From the NCBI GenBank assembly GCA_015265235.1, contig JABZYJ010000017.1, positions 284 through 20,695 on the forward strand: a stretch of 20,412 bases of DNA, given 5' to 3'. Shown here piece by piece: positions 14,882 through 20,412 of the stretch; position 1 is the stretch's first letter, and each line of letters opens with the position of its first letter. Made by a program: the position numbers and the translations under genes. The stretch is from Selenomonas sp. (GTDB lineage: Bacteria > Bacillota > Negativicutes > Selenomonadales > Selenomonadaceae). The notes under the pieces are model-generated. The model was not told where the DNA came from, did no database searches, and saw only the letters and a program-made list of their open reading frames with translations.

Positions 14882-15175
14882 ATGAATCATCTGCCATTTA
14901 AGAACTACATGGAGGATGCCGTCGATCACATGCTGAAGCGTCTTGCGCCGCAGTACCCCGACATCTGTATGTGTGATCGCTGCAGAACGGATATGATGAT
15001 GATTGCCCTCAACAATCTGCCCCCGCGCTATGTGTCGACACATAAGGGCGATGTCCTGAACCGCGCTGAGGGCATGGAGCTCCAATACGAGGTGGAGGTG
15101 CTCACAGAGACGGTGCGCGCAATGCAGATCGTCGATGGACAGCCGCATCATGGCCGTGATGAGGAGGGGCTCTGA
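14882..15175 (+). CDS. ComFB-family protein
   Basis: A small cytoplasmic protein of 97 residues matching the ComFB (late competence development) family: NYMEDAVDHML near the N-terminus, then a cysteine cluster C29-M-C31-D-R-C34, ALNNLPPRYV and the THKGDV segment typical of the family. ComFB was named from the Bacillus comF operon, where its role is unclear; cyanobacterial members have been reported to bind cyclic di-nucleotides. The cysteines suggest zinc binding (family knowledge). GGGGAGGA precedes the ATG at 14882 by 8 bases. It follows the Hsp70-like gene with a 25-base gap and is closed by a very long terminator, so the two genes seem to form a bicistronic unit. The last dozen residues (QPHHGRDEEGL) look disordered. 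Confidence 0.88.
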   Translation: MNHLPFKNYMEDAVDHMLKRLAPQYPDICMCDRCRTDMMMIALNNLPPRYVSTHKGDVLNRAEGMELQYEVEVLTETVRAMQIVDGQPHHGRDEEGL

Positions 15176-15257
15176 GCGTGCCGACAGCTGCAAGAAAACA
15201 CTCGCGGGGCGTGGCTCTGCGGGTGTTTTCTTGCAGTTGCGCGGCAGCTCTTTTTTT
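15174..15257 (+). terminator. Very long terminator hairpin after the ComFB gene
   Basis: CTGCAAGAAAACACTCGC (15188-15205) pairs along 18 bp (one G-T) with 15219-15236. An outer stem, GAGC plus TGCCG (15174-15183) with CGGCAGCTC (15242-15250), encloses it, followed by seven T residues (15251-15257). The outer arm begins inside the ComFB stop codon. The hairpin is unusually long, and AGCTGC (15186-15191) can alternatively pair with GCAGCT (15244-15249). Confidence 0.88.
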
Positions 15258-15265
15258 GATAGAAT
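15237..15265 (+). promoter_or_regulatory. Candidate extended -10 promoter for cysE
   Basis: TGATAGAAT (15257-15265) is an extended -10 box that begins in the terminator T-run. TTGCGC (15237-15242) is a weak -35 at 17 bases. Initiation would fall near 15272, at the foot of the leader hairpin. Confidence 0.45.
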
Positions 15266-15270
15266 AAAAA

Positions 15271-15310
15271 GACACGGCAAAAACCTTCGATGTTATCCGT
15301 GTTGTTTTTT
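15271..15310 (+). promoter_or_regulatory. Terminator-like leader hairpin upstream of cysE
   Basis: ACACGG (15272-15277) pairs with CCGTGT (15297-15302), with a possible inner AAC/GTT pairing, and is followed by GTTTTTTG (15304-15311). It could be an attenuator or a second terminator. The leader is too short for a complete T-box riboswitch, and no T-box sequence is seen. Confidence 0.4.
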
Positions 15311-15337
15311 GTGTTTCATCACAGAGAGGATTCTTTC

Positions 15338-16060
15338 ATGTTCGCACAGATCAGGCGCGATATTCGCGTCGTTTTTGAGCGCGACCCGGCGGCACAGAGC
15401 GTGATCGAGGTGGTGCTCTGCTACGGCGGGCTGCATGCCATCTGGCTGCACCGTATCGCCCACGCACTTTTTGTGCGCGGCTGGGTGCTGATCCCGCGCC
15501 TGATCTCGAACTTCGGGCGCTTCCTGACGGGGATTGAGATCCATCCGGGAGCGACCATCGGCGAGGGACTCTTTATCGACCACGGGACAGGTATTGTCAT
15601 CGGGGAGACAGCGGAGATCGGGCGGAACGTCACGCTCTACCAGGGGGTGACCCTCGGCGGAACGGGCAAAGAAAAGGGGAAGCGCCATCCGACGCTCGGC
15701 AACAACGTCGTCGTGGCATCGGGGGCGAAGGTGCTTGGCTCGTTCACGGTGGGCGACCACGCCAAGATCGGTGCGGGCTCTGTCGTCCTGCGTCCCGTTC
15801 CTGCACATGCCACCGTGGTCGGCATCCCGGGGCGCATTGTCGTGATGAAGGGACAGCGTGTCCGTACAGAGGCAGAGCTGCTGAGGGCACGCGCCTACTC
15901 CATAGAGTGTGAGGAGAGTGCTGAGGAGATCGCGAGTGAGCTGGATGTCGACCTCGATCATGACATGCTGCCCGATCCCGAGGCGGAGATGATCGAACAG
16001 ATGCGTCAGGAGATCGCCGCACTGAAGGCGCGGCTGGATGTCCTTGAAAAGCGTGAATAA
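15338..16060 (+). CDS. cysE: Serine O-acetyltransferase
   Basis: Acetylates L-serine with acetyl-CoA to O-acetylserine, the first step of cysteine synthesis. An N-terminal helical region (about residues 1-60) is followed by a left-handed beta helix of hexapeptide repeats. Catalytic D81-H82 lie in LFIDHGTGIVIGETAEIG, with EIHPGATIG before them. The acetyl-CoA/serine site segment GGTGKEKGKRHPTLG matches Firmicutes enzymes. Residues about 180-240 form an extra C-terminal acidic, coiled-coil-like tail (IEQMRQEIAALKARLDVLEK) that I do not see as part of the minimal enzyme. GAGAGGA lies 7 bases before the ATG at 15338; the ATG at 15290 lies in the leader hairpin. It is followed after 9 bases by cysS, linking cysteine synthesis with its charging. 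Confidence 0.96.
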   Translation: MFAQIRRDIRVVFERDPAAQSVIEVVLCYGGLHAIWLHRIAHALFVRGWVLIPRLISNFGRFLTGIEIHPGATIGEGLFIDHGTGIVIGETAEIGRNVTLYQGVTLGGTGKEKGKRHPTLGNNVVVASGAKVLGSFTVGDHAKIGAGSVVLRPVPAHATVVGIPGRIVVMKGQRVRTEAELLRARAYSIECEESAEEIASELDVDLDHDMLPDPEAEMIEQMRQEIAALKARLDVLEKRE

Positions 16061-16069
16061 GGAGATACG

Positions 16070-17500
16070 ATGATTACTGTTTACAATACAATGACCCGTA
16101 AAAAGGAAGAATTTCACCCGCTGCGCGAGGGCGAGGTCAGCATTTACTGCTGCGGTGTAACTCCCTATAATGACCCGCATATCGGAAATGCACGTCCCTT
16201 TGTGACGTGGGATGTCATACGCCGCTATCTCGCACACAAGGGCTATCGCGTGCGCTACATCCAGAACTTCACCGACGTGGATGATAAGATCATCAATGCG
16301 GCGAACCGCGAGGGCGTGACGTGGAAGGAGATCTCAGACCGCTATATCGCCGCCTACTTCACGGCGATGGATGCGCTGAATGTGCATCGTGCCGATGTAT
16401 TTCCGCGCGTCTCCGAGACGATGGCCGACATCATCCGCATGATCGAGACGCTGATCGAGCGCGGCTATGCCTATGTTACGGAGGCGGGCGACGTCTACTA
16501 CAGCGTCGAGGCATTTGCTCCGTACGGATGCCTCAGCGGACGCAGTCTTGACGACATGGAGGCAGGTGCGCGCGTCGAGGTCAACGAGACGAAGCATCAT
16601 CCGATGGACTTTGCTCTGTGGAAGGCGGCAAAGCCGGGCGAGCCGTCGTGGGACAGCCCATGGGGGAAGGGACGTCCGGGCTGGCACATCGAGTGCTCGG
16701 CGATGTCCGTAAAGTATCTCGGTGAGGCGTTTGACTTCCACGGCGGCGGCAGTGATCTGATCTTCCCGCATCATGAGAATGAGATCGCACAGGCGGATCC
16801 ATGCATCGACGCTGACGTGAAATTTGCGCGCTATTGGCTCCACAATGGCTTTATCACCATCGACAACGAGAAAATGTCGAAGTCGAAGAATAACTTCTTC
16901 ACAGTCAAGGACATTCTGAAGGAATATCCGGGCGAGGTGATTCGCTTCTTCATTCTCCAGACCCATTACCGCAGCCCACTCGATTTCAGCGACGAGCGGC
17001 TGAAGGAGGCACAGGCGGCTCTCGCGCGTCTGAAAGGCGCGAATGACGTGATCGACGAACTCCTGAAGCGTGAGGGGACAGCGGACACTGCGGCGGATCT
17101 TGCCACTCAGGCAGAGGCCTTTCTGCGCGACTTTGATGCGGCGATGGATGACGATTTCAACACGGCACTGGCGATCAGCCAGATGTTTGGGCTCGCAAAG
17201 GAGATCAATCGCTATCATCAGGAGGTCGAGCACGGCACGGCGTTTGACATGGCACATTTCCGCATGGCAGCCGAAGCATATCGTAAGATGGCGGGGATCA
17301 TCGGCATCTTCGAGCAGGATGAGGCTGCTCCCGCAGACGATGGCCTGACCAATGCCGTCATGGACTTTGTTATCTCCCTGCGGCAGGAAGCACGCGCAGA
17401 GAAGAACTGGGCGCTTGCAGATAAGATTCGCGACGGACTGAAGGAGGCGGGCGTTCTCATCGAGGACACGCCGACCGGTGTGCGTTGGAAGCGGGCGTAA
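16070..17500 (+). CDS. cysS: Cysteinyl-tRNA synthetase
   Basis: Class I aminoacyl-tRNA synthetase charging tRNA-Cys; 476 residues, close to the usual length. The zinc-binding and activation region reads YCCGVTPYNDPHIGNARPF, with C28 as expected first zinc ligand and HIGN at 37-40 as class signature. GWHIECSAMS and FPHHENEIAQ supply the other expected zinc ligands. KMSKS is at 268-272, followed by the anticodon-binding helical domain. AAGGAG lies before the ATG at 16070. The cysE-cysS pairing is common in Firmicutes. mrnC begins 7 bases after its stop. Confidence 0.98.
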   Translation: MITVYNTMTRKKEEFHPLREGEVSIYCCGVTPYNDPHIGNARPFVTWDVIRRYLAHKGYRVRYIQNFTDVDDKIINAANREGVTWKEISDRYIAAYFTAMDALNVHRADVFPRVSETMADIIRMIETLIERGYAYVTEAGDVYYSVEAFAPYGCLSGRSLDDMEAGARVEVNETKHHPMDFALWKAAKPGEPSWDSPWGKGRPGWHIECSAMSVKYLGEAFDFHGGGSDLIFPHHENEIAQADPCIDADVKFARYWLHNGFITIDNEKMSKSKNNFFTVKDILKEYPGEVIRFFILQTHYRSPLDFSDERLKEAQAALARLKGANDVIDELLKREGTADTAADLATQAEAFLRDFDAAMDDDFNTALAISQMFGLAKEINRYHQEVEHGTAFDMAHFRMAAEAYRKMAGIIGIFEQDEAAPADDGLTNAVMDFVISLRQEARAEKNWALADKIRDGLKEAGVLIEDTPTGVRWKRA

Positions 17501-17507
17501 CACGCGC

Positions 17508-18008
17508 ATGAAGTTTGAACGCTTTCAGCAGCTTGTCCGCACGATGTTCCTGCCGGATGGCGACGGGAATCCCGCCGTGCGCTATGATCATGTGGATGCT
17601 GCCCAGGTGCATCCGCTCGTGCTTGCCTACATTGGCGACGCATATTTTCATCTCTATGTGCGCATGCGTCTCCTCTCGTACGAACAGGCACAGGTGCAGG
17701 GGCTGCACGCATTCAGTGCCCAGATTGTCTCGGCGGTCTGGCAGGCACGCGCCTATCGCGGCATCGCCGCTATGCTGACCGAGGAGGAGCAGACGATCTA
17801 CCGCCGTGCTCGGAATACGAAGAGCCATGCGCCGCGCAGTGCATCGGTCGCGGATTACCATGCGAGTACAGGCTTTGAGGCGCTTCTCGGCAGCCTCTAC
17901 ATCCGCCATGAGACAGAGCGTCTCGAGGAGATTACGGAAGCGGCATTTCAGATCATTGCCAAGGCGATGATGGAGGAGATGCAGGGGGAAAAAAAGTATG
18001 GAAATTAA
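17508..18008 (+). CDS. mrnC: Mini-ribonuclease III
   Basis: RNase III-fold endonuclease without a dsRNA-binding domain, known in Bacillus for 23S rRNA end maturation. The fold signatures are LAYIGDAYFHLYVRMRLL with catalytic D44, the RNTKSHAPRSASVADYHAS segment, and FEALLGSLY with catalytic E124. It has 166 residues, about 20 more than Bacillus MrnC; the extra length is an N-terminal segment of about 30 residues before the catalytic core. The ATG at 17508 is 7 bases after the cysS stop and lacks a strong ribosome binding site, suggesting coupling with cysS; starts further upstream would lie inside cysS. It overlaps thyX by 11 bases. Confidence 0.94.
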   Translation: MKFERFQQLVRTMFLPDGDGNPAVRYDHVDAAQVHPLVLAYIGDAYFHLYVRMRLLSYEQAQVQGLHAFSAQIVSAVWQARAYRGIAAMLTEEEQTIYRRARNTKSHAPRSASVADYHASTGFEALLGSLYIRHETERLEEITEAAFQIIAKAMMEEMQGEKKYGN

Positions 18009-18636
18009 ACTGATCTCGAAGACGCCGAATTATCTCAAAACCTGCTGGACAGCGGCACGCACCTGCTACAGCACGGATTCGCCCATCGAACTGCTCACGG
18101 AGGAAAAGACGGAGGAGGAGATGCTGCGCCTCCTCACGCGCATTATGACGAGCAAACATCTCTCTGTCGTCGAGCATTGTTCCATGACATTTGCTGTCAA
18201 GGATGTATCGCGTACGCTTCTCGCCCAATACAGCCGCCATCGCATCGGCGTTTCCCTGAGCGTACAGAGCCAGCGCTATGTCTCGGAGCAGTCCGCCAAG
18301 CAGACGGACGGACTCTTTGGGCACGTCGTCCCGCAGACCGTAGCAGAAAACGCAGAGGCGTATGCACGCTATATGGCTTGTATGCAGGAGATCCAAAAGA
18401 CATACGACGAGCTTCTCGCGCTCGGTGTCGCGAAGCAGGATGCGCGCTTTGTCCTGCCGGGCGGAGCGTGCACGAATTTCGTCACGACCCTCAATCTGCG
18501 CTCCTTTATGGATGTCTATGAAAAGCGCGTCACAACCCCTGGGGCGCAGTGGGAAATCAAAGAGATGATGCTGCGGATGCGCGATCTCATCGTCGCAGAG
18601 GAGCCGTGGCTCGAAGCGTTTATCCCGCGCAGCTGA
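17998..18636 (+). CDS. thyX: Flavin-dependent thymidylate synthase
   Basis: Makes dTMP from dUMP with methylenetetrahydrofolate and reduced FAD; replaces ThyA in many bacteria. The 212-residue protein has the ThyX core: SKHLSVVEHCSMTFAVKDVSR, then the signature region with SRHRIGVSLSVQSQRYVSE, ARFVLPGGACTNFVTTLNLRSF and GAQWEIKEMM at the C-terminus. The usual signature is RHR, seven residues, then Ser; here eight residues separate RHR from the Ser of SQRY, a one-residue insertion. All other landmarks look intact. GGGGG lies before the ATG at 17998, within the end of mrnC. The position between mrnC and rlmB adds nucleotide synthesis to an otherwise RNA-centred operon. Confidence 0.96.
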   Translation: MEIKLISKTPNYLKTCWTAARTCYSTDSPIELLTEEKTEEEMLRLLTRIMTSKHLSVVEHCSMTFAVKDVSRTLLAQYSRHRIGVSLSVQSQRYVSEQSAKQTDGLFGHVVPQTVAENAEAYARYMACMQEIQKTYDELLALGVAKQDARFVLPGGACTNFVTTLNLRSFMDVYEKRVTTPGAQWEIKEMMLRMRDLIVAEEPWLEAFIPRS

Positions 18637-18656
18637 TGGTGCAGAAGGTGAATCCG

Positions 18657-19454
18657 ATGAAAGAAAAGCATGCACAGCGCAATGCTGTGCCGCAGGAGGA
18701 AAAGGCCCCGCCCATCTTGGCGGGACGGCATGCTATCATCGAGGCGATCAAGGCAGGGCGCGGCATCAACCGCATTCTGCTCGCCGACGGCGTGCGCGGC
18801 AGCGGCGTCAATGAACTGCGGGATCTCGCACGTGAGCATGGCATCACGGTGGACACGGTCGGCCGCAGCAAGCTCGATGCCCTCGTTCCGCAGGATGTAC
18901 GGCATCAGGGCGCAGTCGCCTATGTTGCGCCCGTCGCCTACGCTGCTGTGGAGGAGATCATTGCGGGTGCGCGGGCGCGCGGAGAGGATCCGCTTCTCCT
19001 GCTCCTCGACGGCATCGAGGATCCGCAGAATCTCGGCGCACTGCTCCGCACGGCGGATGCAGCCGGCGTCCACGGGATTCTTCTCCCGCGCCGTCACAGC
19101 GTCCCCCTGACGGAAACCGTCGCACGCGTTTCGGCGGGGGCACTCGAATATGTGCCCGTTGCGCGCATCGGCAATATCGCACAGACCATGCGTGCGCTGA
19201 AGGAACAGGGCTTTTGGATTGCGGGTGCGGATATGAGCGGCGAGGAGACCTATGACCGTGCCAATCTCACAGGCGCTCTCGTCCTCGTCATTGGCAGCGA
19301 GGGACGCGGCATGAGCCGCCTCACGCGTGACCTCTGTGACTTTACCGTACGCCTGCCCATGGTGGGGAAGATCAACTCCCTCAATGCCTCCGTCGCGGGG
19401 GCGATCCTCATGTACGAGGCACAGCGGCAGCGCAGGGCAAAGGCTGCGGTGTGA
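18657..19454 (+). CDS. rlmB: TrmH/SpoU-family rRNA 2'-O-methyltransferase (RlmB type)
   Basis: SAM-dependent ribose methyltransferase of the SPOUT class; RlmB methylates G2251 of 23S rRNA in E. coli. The protein has 265 residues. The N-terminal SpoU substrate-binding domain starts ILAGRHAIIEAIKAGRGINR. The SPOUT knot motifs are DGIEDPQNLGALLRTADAAG, VIGSEGRGMSRLTRDLCD and INSLNASVAGAILMYE. I chose the ATG at 18657 because AGAAGGTGA lies 7 bases before it. The ATG at 18636 overlaps the thyX stop (TGATG) and would add 7 residues, but it has no visible ribosome binding site of its own. The exact methylated base is by homology only; other TrmH-family targets are possible. Confidence 0.93.
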   Translation: MKEKHAQRNAVPQEEKAPPILAGRHAIIEAIKAGRGINRILLADGVRGSGVNELRDLAREHGITVDTVGRSKLDALVPQDVRHQGAVAYVAPVAYAAVEEIIAGARARGEDPLLLLLDGIEDPQNLGALLRTADAAGVHGILLPRRHSVPLTETVARVSAGALEYVPVARIGNIAQTMRALKEQGFWIAGADMSGEETYDRANLTGALVLVIGSEGRGMSRLTRDLCDFTVRLPMVGKINSLNASVAGAILMYEAQRQRRAKAAV

Positions 19455-19455
19455 C

Positions 19456-19989
19456 ATGGCAGCGCAGCGGGAGCCCGCGTACTACCTCATCGACGGCTAC
19501 AATGTCATCAACGCGTGGCCGGAGCTCGTTCGCCTGCGCAGCAACCTCGACGAGGCGCGTGATGTCCTCATCCGTATTTTGACGGAGTACGGTGCGTTTG
19601 AGAACTACGAGATGACCGTCGTCTTTGATGCCTTTGCTACGGACGAAGAGGAGCATACGCTGGAGATCAGCAGTCGTATGCGCGTCATCTATACGGCGAC
19701 GGGTGAGACAGCGGACAGCTGCATCGAGCGGCTCGCCTATACAGCGGTGCGCATGGGACGTGAGGTACACGTCGTCACGTCGGATGGAGCGGAGCAGAGC
19801 CTCATCCTCGGGGCAGGCGCGTATCGCATTACCTCACCCGAGCTGCGGCGTTCGGTAAAAAAGGCAAAAAAATTGATGCGTGCGGAGTACATCAGCACGC
19901 ACACGAAACCGATCGGGCGCATCGAGGTGCACGAACGGATCGACCGAGCAACACTGGCGCGGCTCGAAGAACTGCGGCGTAAAAAATAG
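19456..19989 (+). CDS. yacP: NYN-domain endoribonuclease (YacP/Rae1)
   Basis: A 177-residue PIN-like nuclease of the NYN_YacP family; Bacillus Rae1/YacP cleaves mRNA in the ribosomal A site. Visible family motifs are YYLIDGYNVINAWPEL with acidic D13, MTVVFDAFAT, and HVVTSDGAEQSLILGAGAYR with its conserved Asp. The C-terminus is basic (ARLEELRRKK). It starts one base after the rlmB stop (TGACATG), implying coupling. This is the expected gene after rlmB in Firmicutes; the usual next gene (sigH in Bacillus) is not seen because an insertion sequence begins 15 bases downstream. Confidence 0.93.
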   Translation: MAAQREPAYYLIDGYNVINAWPELVRLRSNLDEARDVLIRILTEYGAFENYEMTVVFDAFATDEEEHTLEISSRMRVIYTATGETADSCIERLAYTAVRMGREVHVVTSDGAEQSLILGAGAYRITSPELRRSVKKAKKLMRAEYISTHTKPIGRIEVHERIDRATLARLEELRRKK

Positions 19990-20010
19990 GGACTGTCAGC
20001 GTATGACCTG

Positions 20011-20051
20011 ACCCCCAAAAGTTAGACTTAGAGAAACTAACTTTTGGGGGT
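20011..20051 (+). repeat. Perfect 15-bp inverted repeat over the IS end and orfA ribosome binding site
   Basis: ACCCCCAAAAGTTAG (20011-20025) and CTAACTTTTGGGGGT (20037-20051) are perfect inverted copies with an 11-base loop. The right arm contains GGGGG (20046-20050), the ribosome binding site of orfA. In transcripts reading in from outside the hairpin would hide this site, a known protection against read-through expression of transposase. Confidence 0.9.
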
Positions 20052-20057
20052 ATTGTA

Positions 20058-20412
20058 ATGGCAAAATACAGTACAGAATACAAACTGAAGATCGTAAGGG
20101 AATACCTTGCAGGACAAGGAGGATACAGAGCCTTATCCAAACGGCACGGGATTACGAAATCTCAAATCGAACATTGGGTAAAAGCATATCAAGCATTTGG
20201 AGAAGATGGTCTGAGACGCTCCCGCGCACAGCAAACCTACACTTTTGAATTTAAGTGTTCTGCGGTAGAATGTTATCTGTCAACAGAGGCATCCTATCAG
20301 GAGATAGCCATCGCGCTTGGTCTGAACAATCCGACTCTGCTCGTCCGCTGGACCAAGGAATATCGCAGCGGCGGCGTGGATGCCCTCCGCCCCAAGCCGA
20401 AAGGAAGAGCAC
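20058..20412 (+). CDS. IS3-family transposase OrfA (3' partial)
   Basis: The frame opens at ATG 20058 (MAKYSTEYKLKIVREYLAG) and runs off the right edge after 118 codons. It shows two tandem helix-turn-helix units: the first with GGYRALSKRHGITKSQIEHW (about residues 23-42), the second with ASYQEIAIALGLNNPTLLVRW (about 82-102). This is the IS150-type OrfA layout, the DNA-binding subunit; OrfB with the DDE catalytic core is expected downstream, normally joined by a -1 frameshift. By eye the first two thirds are much richer in A and T than the last third. Confidence 0.9.
   Translation, partial: MAKYSTEYKLKIVREYLAGQGGYRALSKRHGITKSQIEHWVKAYQAFGEDGLRRSRAQQTYTFEFKCSAVECYLSTEASYQEIAIALGLNNPTLLVRWTKEYRSGGVDALRPKPKGRA

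Larger units (their letters stand above)
20004..20412 (+). mobile_element. IS3-family (IS150-like) insertion sequence, left end (truncated by window edge)
   Basis: The left end appears to be TGACCTGACCCCCAAAAG from 20004, a typical TG-starting IS3-type terminal inverted repeat with the CCCCAAAAGTTAG core. OrfA follows at 20058. Base composition changes from the GC-rich host genes to an AT-richer sequence at the boundary. The right end, orfB and target duplication are outside the window, so the exact terminal base is unconfirmed. Confidence 0.85.

Noticed and set aside
15266..15337. T-box riboswitch controlling cysE-cysS.
   Set aside because: The leader is only about 65 bases and lacks a recognisable T-box sequence and specifier stem; only a simple hairpin is visible.
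1..20412. CRISPR array or other tandem direct repeats.
   Set aside because: No regularly spaced repeats were seen on reading the window.

Overview
The window is a GC-rich stretch of a bacterial chromosome. Almost all genes lie on the + strand in tight operons; the only clear minus-strand gene is a small cupin. Gene content and order are Firmicutes-like: cysE-cysS-mrnC-thyX-rlmB-yacP, ispE-regulator-glmU-prs, a YesM/YesN-type two-component pair and FAD-dependent thymidylate synthase ThyX. With the strong GC bias at third codon positions this suggests a Negativicute of the Selenomonas type. That assignment is inference from gene order and protein character; no search was possible.

Layout: (1) 1-1909, a sensor kinase cut by the left edge and its AraC-type response regulator. 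(2) 1933-2840, a minus-strand cupin and a plus-strand small Cys-motif protein, divergent from a control region with two good sigma-A promoters and three inverted repeats. (3) 2919-9529, priA, ispE, a FadR-type GntR regulator, glmU and prs, ending in a clear terminator at 9554-9582; prs also has its own candidate promoter. (4) 9666-11969, a thioredoxin-reductase-like flavoprotein, a Crp/Fnr regulator and a two-helix membrane protein, the last two overlapping. (5) 12002-12076, tRNA-Arg(CCG) with promoter and terminator. (6) 12199-15175, a divergent Hsp70/actin-fold ATPase with a long extra N-terminal region, followed by a ComFB-family protein, bounded by strong terminators on both sides. (7) 15338-19989, cysE-cysS-mrnC-thyX-rlmB-yacP with gaps of only a few bases or overlaps. 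(8) 20004 to the right edge, the left end of an IS3-family (IS150-like) insertion sequence with orfA, which runs off the window.

How the genes work together: blocks 3 and 7 are housekeeping: replication restart, isoprenoid precursor, UDP-GlcNAc and PRPP synthesis, cysteine synthesis and charging, rRNA processing and methylation, mRNA decay and dTMP synthesis. The best candidate for an undescribed system is block 6. There an Hsp70-like ATPase of unusual architecture sits in one apparent transcription unit with a ComFB-fold protein, a family some of whose members have been reported as cyclic-di-nucleotide receptors. Other points to check are a Trp/Cys-rich mini-ORF overlapping the ispE start, a terminator-like leader in front of cysE, a ThyX signature with one extra residue, and a CxxC in the Prs catalytic region.
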